Below, in pieces: positions 26,627 to 37,406 of a stretch of 64,000 nt of DNA. The stretch is from assembly GCF_003026455.1 (NCBI RefSeq), contig NZ_PYMB01000002.1:468856-532855 (forward strand), given 5' to 3'. The DNA comes from Photobacterium rosenbergii. GTDB lineage: Bacteria > Pseudomonadota > Gammaproteobacteria > Enterobacterales > Vibrionaceae. The stretch's first letter is position 1. Every line of letters begins with the position of its first letter. The notes beneath the pieces are model-generated. The model worked only from the letters and a program-made list of their open reading frames with translations. It was not told the DNA's origin and searched no databases. The position numbers and the translations under genes are program-made.

Positions 26627-28168
26627 ATGCAATTAAACTCGAATGAAATCAGCGAGCTAATTAGGCAGCGCATTGAACAATTTGATCTGCCAGCGCAGGC
26701 CCACAATGAGGGCACCATCATTTCTGTAAGCGACGGCATCATTAAGATCAACGGTCTTGCAGATGTGATGCAGGGCGAGATGATCGCTCTGCCGGATAAC
26801 CGTTTTGCCCTTGCCTTAAACTTGGAGCGTGATTCTGTCGGCGCGGTAGTCATGGGGCCTTATGCCGATTTGTGTGAAGGCATGAAAGTGCAGGGAACGG
26901 GCCGTATTCTAGAAGTACCTGTTGGTAAGGGGCTACTGGGGCGTGTGGTGAATACCCTTGGTCAGCCTATTGATGGCAAAGGCCCAGTTGAGCAAGATGG
27001 TTTTGCGCCGGTAGAAATTATCGCACCGGGTGTGATTGACCGTAAATCTGTCGACCAACCTATTCAAACCGGCTACAAAGCTGTTGATGCCATGGTTCCT
27101 ATTGGCCGTGGCCAGCGCGAATTGATCATCGGTGATCGCCAAACCGGTAAAACGGCTATGGCCATTGATGCCATCATCAACCAAAAAAACTCCGGTATCT
27201 ACTCTGTTTATGTGGCTATCGGTCAAAAGGCTTCCACTATCGCCAACGTTGTCCGTAAGCTTGAAGAGTATGGTGCATTGGAAAACACCATTGTTGTAGT
27301 GGCGTCAGCCTCTGAAGCTGCCGCGTTGCAATATCTGGCACCTTATGCCGGATGCACAATGGGTGAGTATTTCCGTGACCGTGGTGAAGATGCGCTAATA
27401 GTTTACGATGACTTATCAAAACAAGCAGTTGCTTACCGTCAGATTTCACTATTGCTGAAGCGCCCACCGGGCCGTGAGGCGTTTCCGGGTGATGTGTTTT
27501 ACCTGCACTCGCGCCTATTGGAAAGGGCTGCACGGGTTAATGCCGAATATGTCGAGCGTTTTACCAACGGTGAAGTGAAAGGGAAAACCGGCTCGTTGAC
27601 CGCGCTGCCAATTATTGAAACCCAAGCCGGCGATGTTTCTGCTTTCGTTCCAACCAATGTGATTTCGATTACTGATGGTCAGATTTTCTTGCAAACCCAC
27701 CTGTTCAACGCGGGTCTACGTCCGGCGGTTGATCCGGGGATCTCGGTTTCCCGAGTAGGGGGAGCCGCGCAAAGTAAGATCATGAAAAAGCTATCCGGTG
27801 GCATCCGCACCGCACTGGCACAGTACCGTGAATTGGCAGCATTCGCCCAGTTTTCTTCCGATCTGGATGATGCTACCCGCAAGCAGTTGGATCACGGTGA
27901 GAAGGTGACAGAACTGATGAAGCAGAAGCAATATTCGCCGATGCCGGTTGCCGAGCAATCATTGAGTATTTTTGCTGCTGAAAAAGGCTATCTCACTGAT
28001 GTGCCATTAGCACGTATCGTCGAGTTTGAAACGGCATTGATTGACTTTGCCAATAGTCAATATAGCGATTTGCTGAACAAGATAAATGTTAGTGGTCATT
28101 ATGATGATCAAGTCGAAGCTCAATTGCATCAGGTGCTGCGGGAATTTTTCGCAACACAGGCATTTTGA
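26627..28168 (+). CDS. atpA: F1Fo ATP synthase subunit alpha
   Basis: 513 residues, exactly the E. coli length. The P-loop is GDRQTGKT, the [17 protein letters not shown] signature is present, and the arginine finger lies in that stretch. It is the non-catalytic nucleotide-binding subunit of the F1 hexamer. Confidence 0.97.
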   Translation: MQLNSNEISELIRQRIEQFDLPAQAHNEGTIISVSDGIIKINGLADVMQGEMIALPDNRFALALNLERDSVGAVVMGPYADLCEGMKVQGTGRILEVPVGKGLLGRVVNTLGQPIDGKGPVEQDGFAPVEIIAPGVIDRKSVDQPIQTGYKAVDAMVPIGRGQRELIIGDRQTGKTAMAIDAIINQKNSGIYSVYVAIGQKASTIANVVRKLEEYGALENTIVVVASASEAAALQYLAPYAGCTMGEYFRDRGEDALIVYDDLSKQAVAYRQISLLLKRPPGREAFPGDVFYLHSRLLERAARVNAEYVERFTNGEVKGKTGSLTALPIIETQAGDVSAFVPTNVISITDGQIFLQTHLFNAGLRPAVDPGISVSRVGGAAQSKIMKKLSGGIRTALAQYRELAAFAQFSSDLDDATRKQLDHGEKVTELMKQKQYSPMPVAEQSLSIFAAEKGYLTDVPLARIVEFETALIDFANSQYSDLLNKINVSGHYDDQVEAQLHQVLREFFATQAF

Positions 28169-28183
28169 TAGCAGGAGGGCGCT

Positions 28184-30462
<2,279 letters not shown>

Positions 30463-30479
30463 TTAAAGGAGGGATCATC

Positions 30480-30923
30480 ATGGCTATGGGGGTCACTCAG
30501 AAAACCTTTCAGCTTGATATCGTAAGTGCTGAAAAAACACTATATTCCGGGCCTGCCCATGCACTCGCTGTATCGGGGCAAGACGGTGAACTAGGTATAA
30601 GGCCGGGTCACTCGCCTTTACTGAGTAAATTGAAGCCAGGCGTGGCGAGCTTTGTGTCTGATATGAAGGAACCTGAAGAAGTCCTTTATATTTCAGGTGG
30701 AATTGTTGAGGTGCAACCTTCTGTAGTAACCGTGCTGGCCGATACGGCGATGCACGGGAAGGACATCGATCAAGCCCGCGCAAATGAAGCTCGCCGAGCT
30801 GCTGAAGCAAATATCCAAGCCCAAGCAGAAGGCCAAGGTTTCCAAGTGGCACAGATGGAATTGGCAAAAGCCGTTGCTCAGCTCAGGGCAATTGAGCTAA
30901 CCCAAAAAGCAATGCGCCGCTAA
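30480..30923 (+). CDS. atpC: F1Fo ATP synthase subunit epsilon
   Basis: 147 residues. The N-terminal beta-sandwich has FQLDIVSAEKTLYSG and GELGIRPGHSPLL, and the C-terminal helical pair (residues ~90-147) is present, so it can act as an inhibitor of ATP hydrolysis. AAAGGAGGG precedes the start. It is the last gene of the operon and is followed by a terminator. Confidence 0.95.
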   Translation: MAMGVTQKTFQLDIVSAEKTLYSGPAHALAVSGQDGELGIRPGHSPLLSKLKPGVASFVSDMKEPEEVLYISGGIVEVQPSVVTVLADTAMHGKDIDQARANEARRAAEANIQAQAEGQGFQVAQMELAKAVAQLRAIELTQKAMRR

Positions 30924-30950
30924 GCATTATCTCCAATAATACCGATAAAG

Positions 30951-30981
30951 CTCTGGGCAGTACCGAGCCCAGAGTTTCTTT
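30951..30981 (+). terminator. Rho-independent terminator of the atp operon
   Basis: Stem CTCTGGGC / GCCCAGAG with eight-base loop, followed by TTTCTTTC. Confidence 0.9.
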
Positions 30982-31085
30982 CGTAAGTGAAATATATAAA
31001 TGAATAATTAATATCAAAGTTAATTGTTATAGGGTTAACCATTAAATTAACTTTGCTATTAAAATTAAAACTTCAGGTTGCGTGT

Positions 31086-31493
31086 ATGGTAAATAAAAGA
31101 ATGTGCCAAGTATCGATATTGGCATTGCTATTTTCGTCAAATTGCTTTGCCAATATTATTATTGACACAAAGAATATCGATCAGGAAAAGTATCATGCTG
31201 ATATGTTCGAATGTCAGCAGCACTCCCAGCAAGTTCAGCATCAGCAGGTAGAAAGTACGGGGAGATCCGCTTTAGGTTCTACTGCTAGAGGAGCAGCTTT
31301 GGGTGCTGCAGGTGTCGCTATTGCGGGTGGTAGTGGTTCAGATGGCGCCAAAGTCGGCGCTGGGATTGGCCTAGTCAGCGGACTGACATCCCATCATAGG
31401 GCAAAAGAGCAAAGCGAGATTGCTTACAGTGCAGAAGTGGAACAAGTCATTAAGCACTGCATGGCCAGTCGTGGTTATACCGTATTGAATTAA
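31086..31493 (+). CDS. Small exported glycine-zipper protein
   Basis: About 135 residues with a signal peptide (VSILALLFSSNCFA). The middle is Gly/Ala-rich (ARGAALGAAGVAIAGG and AKVGAGIGLVSG), a glycine-zipper pattern typical of membrane-associated envelope proteins, and the C-terminus has HCMASRGYTVL, resembling small outer-membrane or periplasmic proteins that end in a CMxxRGY motif. The ATG at 31086 is chosen because it directly precedes the signal peptide; a TTG at 31053 also keeps the frame. Function unknown. The next gene follows within 20 bases. Confidence 0.7.
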   Translation: MVNKRMCQVSILALLFSSNCFANIIIDTKNIDQEKYHADMFECQQHSQQVQHQQVESTGRSALGSTARGAALGAAGVAIAGGSGSDGAKVGAGIGLVSGLTSHHRAKEQSEIAYSAEVEQVIKHCMASRGYTVLN

Positions 31494-31513
31494 AGGTGTA
31501 CAAGAGAGGATAT

Positions 31514-32278
31514 ATGAATTCTATTTACCCTTTTGAATATAAACTAAGCGCTGTTGACTATAAAAAGCTGGCATCAGTGTTCCATGAATTAGTACAAGGC
31601 GGCGGCTTTGAATATGACAAAGCATACACGGATGATTTGTTAAGTTACTTTATTTCCGATTTAAGCCTTAGCGAACTTAAAAGGCGGTTTGATGGAGATG
31701 AGCTAACTTATACAAATGATTTTGAAATGCTAAATGATCCTATCTTTAATCATCAATATTCCATGATTAAAGATTATAATGTCAATTTCCATGGCATTAA
31801 GAATACATCGACCTACTGTGATCTCCACAGTATGTTTGAAGAAGCACTGTTAGAATTACGCGTAACAAGCTCGGTGATCAAGGTAGACTATATTGATACC
31901 CCGTTTGAGTCAGCTGATATCCTAAACGAACTGGAGTCTAGGCTTTCGGAGTTACTGGTACGTCATGTTAGTGCTGATATCGCTATCCAAACAGAGCACA
32001 ACAGTAATGTGAAGTTAGTTGATAAATCAGTCATTATTGATAAGCATGCCATAGTGAGCGTGATCTACCATAAAGATATCATTGAAATTGCCAGTGAAAT
32101 CAATGAAGTCGTAGATAAAATCAGTCAGGAGTATCAATTCAGTTATGAATTGCTCCATGAGCACGAGATTGAACTGGATAACCTGAAGTATTTCAATATC
32201 AATAGTGCTTACCAAAACTATAATATGCCGCTGCTTAAGGCTCACATCAACACGGTTGAAGAGGAAGTAATGGGGTAA
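31514..32278 (+). CDS. Hypothetical protein (254 aa)
   Basis: A soluble, acidic, Asp/Glu/Tyr-rich protein without signal peptide or membrane helix. The ATG at 31514 has AGAGAGGA five bases upstream and is preferred to the upstream in-frame codon at 31496. It follows the glycine-zipper gene closely, so they are probably co-transcribed, and a terminator follows. Family not recognised. Confidence 0.65.
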   Translation: MNSIYPFEYKLSAVDYKKLASVFHELVQGGGFEYDKAYTDDLLSYFISDLSLSELKRRFDGDELTYTNDFEMLNDPIFNHQYSMIKDYNVNFHGIKNTSTYCDLHSMFEEALLELRVTSSVIKVDYIDTPFESADILNELESRLSELLVRHVSADIAIQTEHNSNVKLVDKSVIIDKHAIVSVIYHKDIIEIASEINEVVDKISQEYQFSYELLHEHEIELDNLKYFNINSAYQNYNMPLLKAHINTVEEEVMG

Positions 32279-32298
32279 GGGATATTGGCAAAACAAGA

Positions 32299-32334
32299 AA
32301 AAGCCCAGAACGGATTGCTGTTCTGGGCTTTTGT
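32299..32334. terminator. Bidirectional rho-independent terminator
   Basis: Stem AAGCCCAGAAC / GTTCTGGGCTT with eight-base loop, A-run before and T-run after. It lies between convergent genes. Confidence 0.9.
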
Positions 32335-32357
32335 TTATCGACTGGTTTATTTAACAA

Positions 32358-32789
32358 TCACTTATATTCGACTACGCGTGCAGAGAATTCAGTAATATCT
32401 GCGTCGCCAACAATGTGCTGGTAGTACTGGACTGAGAAGTAATCAGGGTTGTCCTTGCTAACACGTTTCATTACTTCCTCTTCAAGAGTTTCAAAACTAT
32501 GCGTTGAGGTCAGGAAATAGTGACGGGTTTTTTCTAGGCCCATGTACTTAGCTTGCTTTTTGGTTACATAAACATCTTTATACTCTTCGCTGACCATCAT
32601 CTTTACGTCTGCTTCTTCAAAACCACCGTGTTCATCGGGGGTGACGATGGCCATTACCTCACCCTCGACATGCATTAATTGAGAAAGGGACGCATCCAGT
32701 TTGTCGTGGTTGGACTGAGGTGTTGTGTTAGGTTGGGCTACAGCGTTAAATGACAGCGCAATCAGGGATGCGATCATCAATTTTTTCAT
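32358..32789 (-). CDS. Hypothetical periplasmic protein (143 aa)
   Basis: A signal peptide (MKKLMIASLIALSFNAVA-Q) precedes a charged domain of about 120 residues with no cysteines, no lipobox and no membrane helix, so the product should be soluble in the periplasm. It is divergent from a LysR gene 268 bases away and could be one of its targets. Family not recognised. Confidence 0.7.
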   Translation of the reverse strand: MKKLMIASLIALSFNAVAQPNTTPQSNHDKLDASLSQLMHVEGEVMAIVTPDEHGGFEEADVKMMVSEEYKDVYVTKKQAKYMGLEKTRHYFLTSTHSFETLEEEVMKRVSKDNPDYFSVQYYQHIVGDADITEFSARVVEYK

Positions 32790-32892
32790 TATATTTTCCT
32801 AGCTTGTTGTGTATACGGGCTTTTTTTGCGTTAGTGTATGAATCTAACCGGTTGAATTATATCTATAATTTCCAAGCTGATTAACTCGCTTA

Positions 32893-32911
32893 TGATGGAT
32901 GCCACCCTCGT
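32893..32911. promoter_or_regulatory. Weak candidate 19-bp dyad before the LysR gene
   Basis: TGATGGA-TGCCA-CCCTCGT. The left half-site is perfect, the right has two mismatches in the core. It lies between the LysR gene and the divergent periplasmic gene, so it could be an autoregulatory site, but it may be chance. Confidence 0.3.
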
Positions 32912-33057
32912 AAGTTATTTAGGGCTCCAAGTAATCAAACTGAAGGGGGAGAGTGTATTTCTGCTTAATTGCCATCGCACGATTATTGGCGGTCAATAGA
33001 GCGGAAAACGAAAAGGGTGCTAATGTTAATGAATGATTATAAAAGAGATTAGCGGTA

Positions 33058-33963
33058 GTGACCTTTAGTATTGAACAACTTACCACCTTTGTTGCCGTAT
33101 ACGAGACTAAGTCTTTCAGTAAGGCGGCCACTCAACTTGGCAAGCACCGGACAACCACTAGTCAGGTGATCAGTAATCTCGAAGATGACTTGGCAATCCC
33201 ACTTTTTGAGCGAGTTGGTCGCAGTGTCGAAGCCACTAATGCTGGCCGGATGCTGTATCACTATGCAAAAATTGTCGTTGAGCAAGCAAGGGCACTCAAC
33301 AAGGTCGCGATGAGTTTGTCGGCGGGGATGGTTGAAGAAATTAATATTGCCTACTCTAGTTTCATTCCCAACAATGTGTTGGTTGCGATAAGGGACAGGC
33401 TGTCTGAGCAGTTTCCATTGCTTAAGGTTAACTACTATATTCGGTCCAAGCCTGAAATAGAAGCAGGTATCGAAAATGGTGATTTTCAATTTGCCTTCGT
33501 TAATGTCGATGCGCGTCGAGCTATGCATAGTAAAGACGCAACCTTTCTGCGGAACTTAACATTTCGTGTTTATGCTTCAAAGTACAGTGAGATAGCCCGT
33601 ACCCCTAATGATTTGGTACTTTCCAAGCTAAAGACAACCCGGCAATTGGTACTCAAATCTATGATCGATGATGAGATGGCAGAAAAAATCATAATGTCTG
33701 CTAACTATGAGGTGGTTGATAGCCTTGCGTTAATGATCAAATTAATCAAGGAAGATATCGGTTGGGGAGTTATGCCGAATATGGTGTTTGTCGATAATGT
33801 TATCGAGGGTATTACGGAAGTTGAGTTTGATGAATTTCAAGATGACATCATGGTTCCTATTGGTTTTTGGTGCGTTTTTTCAGAAAACTTGACCGAGATA
33901 AAACAGGCGATCATGGAAGCGGTTTCTGACTTTGTCGAAACGGCCCCGCGAATGAGACGTTAA
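33058..33963 (+). CDS. LysR-type regulator, paralogue 1
   Basis: 301 residues. Winged helix at residues 1-60 (FSIEQLTTFVAVYETKSFSKAA, then recognition helix KHRTTTSQVISNLE), followed by a co-inducer domain. The start is GTG. The DNA-binding part is very close to that of the LysR protein at 40.3 kb, including HRTT..QVI.NLE, so both probably recognise similar sites. Neighbours are a periplasmic protein (divergent) and a Na+/H+ antiporter (convergent). It is a prime candidate to bind the 19-bp dyad; this is inference. Confidence 0.88.
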   Translation: MTFSIEQLTTFVAVYETKSFSKAATQLGKHRTTTSQVISNLEDDLAIPLFERVGRSVEATNAGRMLYHYAKIVVEQARALNKVAMSLSAGMVEEINIAYSSFIPNNVLVAIRDRLSEQFPLLKVNYYIRSKPEIEAGIENGDFQFAFVNVDARRAMHSKDATFLRNLTFRVYASKYSEIARTPNDLVLSKLKTTRQLVLKSMIDDEMAEKIIMSANYEVVDSLALMIKLIKEDIGWGVMPNMVFVDNVIEGITEVEFDEFQDDIMVPIGFWCVFSENLTEIKQAIMEAVSDFVETAPRMRR

Positions 33964-33975
33964 GTTAGTATCGAG

Positions 33976-33999
33976 TACCCTGCAATTTACTACAGGGTA
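33976..33999. terminator. Hairpin between convergent LysR and antiporter genes
   Basis: TACCCTG / CAGGGTA with a ten-base loop, followed by TTCGTATTATT on the plus strand. A moderate terminator. Confidence 0.6.
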
Positions 34000-34008
34000 T
34001 TCGTATTA

Positions 34009-35289
34009 TTATTGCTTTAACTGGTTTGCTTCGCTGACAAGTCCTGAAATGGTAGAGCCTTGGACTAGGATAGAAAATATGACGACGGAATAAGTCATAG
34101 CTAGTATGACTTGCTTCAAATTGAGGATATGATTGCTGTCTAACCAAATGTCAGCAGGTATCGATAGCGCCATGGCTATCGCGAGTCCCCCGCGTAACCC
34201 TCCCCATGCAATAATACCCACAGAGTAAGGATTATAAGCCTTGAACTTGGCAAAGAACTGATAGCATAAAGAAACACTAAAATACCGTGCAATCAGTACA
34301 ATAGGGACGGCTAACATAGCAAGCAACCAATCTTGGCTATTAAAGCTAACCACTAAAAGCGTGAACCCCACCATAGCAAATAAAACACTATTAAGGCATT
34401 CATCAATGATACTCCAGAAACGGTCTAGTTCTTCAGATTCTTGAGGACTCAATGCTTTGAACCGACTCCAGTTACCAATAATGATACCTGAAACAACCAT
34501 GGCCAAAGGCGCAGAGACATCAATACTTTCTGCAAGGCTGTACCCACCTGTCGCAAGGAGTAACGTCAGGATAATTTTCAGGTAAAGGCTGCCCATCGCT
34601 TTGATGGAAAAATGAAAGCACAGACCAAATAGCCCACCGACCAGGATGCCACCCAGCGCTTCTTGTAAGAACAATTGGCCTACAGTGCTAAATGTTATAG
34701 GTTCACTGCTAAACGACACAGTGAAAATAGAGGTAAAAATCACCAAGCCGATACCATCATTGAACAATGATTCACCTTCAATTTGGGTGGTGATACTTTC
34801 AGGCGCGCCTAGCTTCTTGATGATCGCCAGAACAGCAATGGGATCTGTAGGGGAAATCAGCGCTCCGAACAGTAGACAGTGGATAAAAGTGAGGGGGAAG
34901 TTTATCAGTTGGCAGAAAGTATAAAGGAATGCGCCAATAAAACAGGTAGAAATTAAGGTCCCTGCCATTGCGAGGGTAAGCACCTCCCATTTTTGCTTTT
35001 TTAGGCGATCAAAGTTGATCCCGAGGCCACCTGCAAACAGAAGTAATCCCAATATGCCATGTAACAGAAAATGCTCGAAATCAAACTGTTGAATGGTGTA
35101 GGAGAAATGGACTGCGATAAGTGACCATTGGGTGCCAGAAACTGCTTTTAATAAAATAGATATAAAAAGGGTGACAGCAGTTATTGCAATCGTTGTTTGG
35201 ATACGGGTAAAGCGATTGTTTAACACTGTTATAATTATTGCAATAAAGAATAATAAACAGAAAGTGTGGTATTCATTCATGGTTGTCAA
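34009..35289 (-). CDS. Na+/H+ (cation:proton) antiporter, CPA1/NhaP type
   Basis: 426 residues with about twelve helices. The ion-binding motif ISPTDPIAVLAI carries the essential Asp; EGESLFNDGIGLVIF and WGGLRGGLAIAMALS are other CPA1 signatures. It exchanges sodium or potassium for protons across the inner membrane. A perfect copy of the 19-bp dyad is centred about 68 bases before the start, close enough to affect its promoter. Confidence 0.9.
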   Translation of the reverse strand: MTTMNEYHTFCLLFFIAIIITVLNNRFTRIQTTIAITAVTLFISILLKAVSGTQWSLIAVHFSYTIQQFDFEHFLLHGILGLLLFAGGLGINFDRLKKQKWEVLTLAMAGTLISTCFIGAFLYTFCQLINFPLTFIHCLLFGALISPTDPIAVLAIIKKLGAPESITTQIEGESLFNDGIGLVIFTSIFTVSFSSEPITFSTVGQLFLQEALGGILVGGLFGLCFHFSIKAMGSLYLKIILTLLLATGGYSLAESIDVSAPLAMVVSGIIIGNWSRFKALSPQESEELDRFWSIIDECLNSVLFAMVGFTLLVVSFNSQDWLLAMLAVPIVLIARYFSVSLCYQFFAKFKAYNPYSVGIIAWGGLRGGLAIAMALSIPADIWLDSNHILNLKQVILAMTYSVVIFSILVQGSTISGLVSEANQLKQ

Positions 35290-35606
35290 AATTCAGTGAT
35301 AAATAGAGGCATATTAGAAGTCAAACAAATAGCAACCTAATCATTTATGCAGGGCTCAACCCATCAAGCCCTTTCATAGATTTCTTTAAAAAGCAAATCA
35401 CAAAACGATGTGGAGAAGATAACAAATAAGGCTAATATTATCCGCGAACTTGCCCATTATAGGTAACAATCATATTGAAGTTGCTGGTTGTATTATCTGT
35501 TGGTATTGGGTGACTTCGCTAGTTACTGTTCATTGTGTAATAACCTATGATTGCCCCTTTCTTTGTTGTTCATCATCACAAGGAAAGGGGATTTTTTTGG
35601 TGATAT
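35290..35606. promoter_or_regulatory. Antiporter upstream region: 19-bp dyad and hairpin with U-tract
   Basis: TGCAGGG-CTCAA-CCCATCA at 35348-35366 is an exact match to TGnnGG-N7-CCnnCA. Further on, CCCCTTTCTTTGT at 35554-35566 pairs with ACAAGGAAAGGGG at 35578-35590 (one wobble) and is followed by ATTTTTTT, forming a strong terminator-like structure. The Shine-Dalgarno GGTGA of the next small gene follows at once (35599-35603). Between these lies about 185 bases with no clear gene. Confidence 0.6.
35554..35598 (+). terminator. Terminator or attenuator immediately before a 49-aa gene
   Basis: A 13-pair stem with one G-T wobble and an 11-base loop, followed by seven Ts. No gene ends upstream on this strand, because the neighbour on the left is divergent. 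It must therefore end a short untranslated RNA or attenuate the downstream two-gene operon. Confidence 0.65.
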
Positions 35607-35756
35607 ATGTTGAAAGCAATTCTACCTATTATTTTATTGGCCTGTATGGCGTTACAACCATCATGGGCAAGTCATACCCAACATCAGAAAGAACACTGTC
35701 ATTTTGATAGGGAAACTGGCATGTTTAACTGCAAAAAAGAGCCTGATGGTAAATGA
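35607..35756 (+). CDS. Small exported protein (49 aa)
   Basis: It begins MLKAILPIILLACMALQPSWA, a complete signal peptide, leaving a 28-residue mature peptide with two cysteines (EHCHFDRETGMFNCKKEPDGK) that could form a disulfide. GGTGA lies four bases before the ATG. Its TGA overlaps the next gene's ATG (ATGA), implying coupling. Family not recognised. It sits straight after a hairpin with a U-tract. Confidence 0.65.
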   Translation: MLKAILPIILLACMALQPSWASHTQHQKEHCHFDRETGMFNCKKEPDGK

Positions 35757-36136
35757 AAATCTTACTGAAAAGAGGAATTTCTTGGGTATTGGATCCCAAT
35801 GAATATTATGATTACTTGTCAAATAAAGAAATCATAGATTTCTGTGGGTCCTTACCTAAATCTTTGGAATCAGCAGATGTAAACCTGTTTCACCATGATT
35901 TTATCCAAGCCGTAAAAAAACGCTACGGGTTAGGTTTGAAAGGGTGCAACTATGGAAATCTGATTGATAAAGACGTTCTGAAGTTAAAAAATGAAGATGA
36001 ACTTCATCCTCTCATGATTGCAGATCTTAACGGGGAGAATATGCATTCAATTCGCTTATACCCTTACGGTTTAATGAAGATCATTTCCAAGCAAAGAGAA
36101 CAAACATTAAATACACTGTTAATTGCCCAATTTTAA
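35753..36136 (+). CDS. Hypothetical protein (127 aa)
   Basis: Soluble, with no signal peptide. It starts within the stop codon of the 49-aa gene, so expression is probably coupled. The sequence contains LDPNEYYDYLSNKEIIDFC and RLYPYGLMKI but no motif I recognise. Confidence 0.6.
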   Translation: MKILLKRGISWVLDPNEYYDYLSNKEIIDFCGSLPKSLESADVNLFHHDFIQAVKKRYGLGLKGCNYGNLIDKDVLKLKNEDELHPLMIADLNGENMHSIRLYPYGLMKIISKQREQTLNTLLIAQF

Positions 36137-36189
36137 ATTTAATTTTTCTATTTTTATGCTCGTGCTAATAACTTCCTCCTAAATGTTCA

Positions 36190-36747
36190 ATGAATACCTC
36201 CCATAACCTCAATACTATGATCAAGTATGCTGCTTTAACCTTACTCCCTATTTTGTCCTTTTCAGCCTCAAGTGCCGAAAGTTGGGCTAGCCAAACTGTC
36301 TCAGATGTTGATGTTAGGTTAGGGGCGGGAATCTACCATCCAACCAACCAAGACAGTGCTTACGCTATTGAATTTGGCGCCGACTTCAATGATTTTGTTG
36401 GCTTCAAACTTCAGCACCAAACCGACGGGTCATCAACGGATAATATAGAAGATTTGAGCATGTTACGTTTTGGTATCGAAGTGGGCTATAACTACCATGC
36501 CAATGATTACTTTGCGATAAAACCTTTTATTGAGTTTGGCTCTGCATACTATAATTACAAGGAGTTAGTGTGTTCAGATGAGCAGTGTTATAAGGAAAAA
36601 CAACGAGAAGTTGGTCAATATTATGGGTTAGGGGTACGGGCAAATTTCAAATATGCCTACCTGGAAGTGAACTACAAATTTGATAACATGGAGATAAAGA
36701 ATGAAAGTAATATGGGTGTCATGCTTGGAGTAAGCTATCACTTTTAG
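36190..36747 (+). CDS. Small outer-membrane beta-barrel protein
   Basis: 185 residues. The N-terminus has a hydrophobic signal-like segment (YAALTLLPILSFSASSA). The remainder is an eight-strand-type barrel with alternating pattern and ends GVMLGVSYHF, a C-terminal Phe typical for BAM substrates. Two cysteines (ELVCSDEQCY) probably form a loop disulfide. It resembles the OMP_b-brl family; function unknown. Confidence 0.7.
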   Translation: MNTSHNLNTMIKYAALTLLPILSFSASSAESWASQTVSDVDVRLGAGIYHPTNQDSAYAIEFGADFNDFVGFKLQHQTDGSSTDNIEDLSMLRFGIEVGYNYHANDYFAIKPFIEFGSAYYNYKELVCSDEQCYKEKQREVGQYYGLGVRANFKYAYLEVNYKFDNMEIKNESNMGVMLGVSYHF

Positions 36748-36751
36748 GGCA

Positions 36752-36779
36752 TAAAAAAAGGTGCCAATATTAGGCACCT
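36752..36779 (-). terminator. Rho-independent terminator of the 102-aa gene
   Basis: Stem AGGTGCC / GGCACCT; on the minus strand it is followed by seven Ts. It also lies just past the plus-strand barrel gene. Confidence 0.85.
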
Positions 36780-36781
36780 AT

Positions 36782-36817
36782 TATACCCAAGCCACATCAA
36801 GATGTAGCTTTGGTATA
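36782..36817. repeat. Imperfect 36-bp palindrome
   Basis: TATACCCAAGCCACATC (36782-36798) pairs with GATGTAGCTTTGGTATA (36801-36817) at 15 of 17 positions, with AA between. The sequence resembles short palindromes scattered in Vibrionaceae genomes. It lies in the 3' untranslated region of the 102-aa gene. Only one copy was noticed in this window. Confidence 0.6.
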
Positions 36818-36821
36818 TGGT

Positions 36822-37130
36822 TTATTTTTCGTTTTTAATATATTGCTTCTTAGAAACTGTCTGACCAGCATCATCAGTAGCGGTGAAGTTTACAGCACCA
36901 GAATGAATTTCAGGGATGAAGATATAAGTACGGCCTTGCTCATCAGTAGTAAAGGCTTTATCGCCAGTGTGGTCAGTTGTCACTGTAGCATTTGCAACTG
37001 GAGCGCCGTTGTCGGTTACTTTTACCCATGCAGCGTTATCTTCAGTAGTGAAATGTAAATTTAGACCCGCAAAAGCAGAAGTACTGGCAAGAAGGAGGGC
37101 TGGGATCATAAATTTTGAAGCTGTTTTCAT
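36822..37130 (-). CDS. Small exported Ig-like/carboxypeptidase-regulatory-like protein (102 aa)
   Basis: Signal peptide ending SAFA-G, then about 80 residues with the pattern VKVTDNGAPVANATVTTDHTG...TTDEQGRTYIFIPE, typical of a small beta-sandwich of the carboxypeptidase-regulatory-like type. It is probably periplasmic. It is divergent from the patatin gene, with a 19-bp dyad between them. Confidence 0.65.
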   Translation of the reverse strand: MKTASKFMIPALLLASTSAFAGLNLHFTTEDNAAWVKVTDNGAPVANATVTTDHTGDKAFTTDEQGRTYIFIPEIHSGAVNFTATDDAGQTVSKKQYIKNEK

Positions 37131-37406
37131 TTTGAAACTCTCTTAATATGTATATTTTGAAATGATGTCTACTTTCTAAGGGTAACCTCAGAGTGGCTAA
37201 ATAATAGCAGCTTGCCTATGTATTAAATAATCGTTTATGTAGGATTGAATCATTCAATTATAAAATTACGTTAAGTTGTCAGTCAGGATTATTGTTTAGT
37301 ATCCCACCGATATATTTTTATTCATTATTGCTCCGATACAGACAGTCATTTCTATATCCATTTGGGTTCTGGGGCAAATTAATTCATCGTTCTATTGAGG
37401 ACAACA
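37131..37406. promoter_or_regulatory. Divergent promoter region with one 19-bp dyad
   Basis: TGTAGGA-TTGAA-TCATTCA at 37238-37256 matches the TGnnGG-N7-CCnnCA core at seven of eight positions. Its centre is 117 bases from the 102-aa gene and 160 from the patatin start. Nothing else is visible in the AT-rich gap. Confidence 0.5.

Noticed and set aside
35450..35707. 85-codon frame spanning the hairpin at 35.55 kb
   Set aside because: It overlaps a strong terminator-like structure and the better supported 49-aa signal-peptide gene in another frame.
36782..36817. Mobile element end
   Set aside because: The palindrome is single in this window and no transposase is near; recorded only as a repeat.
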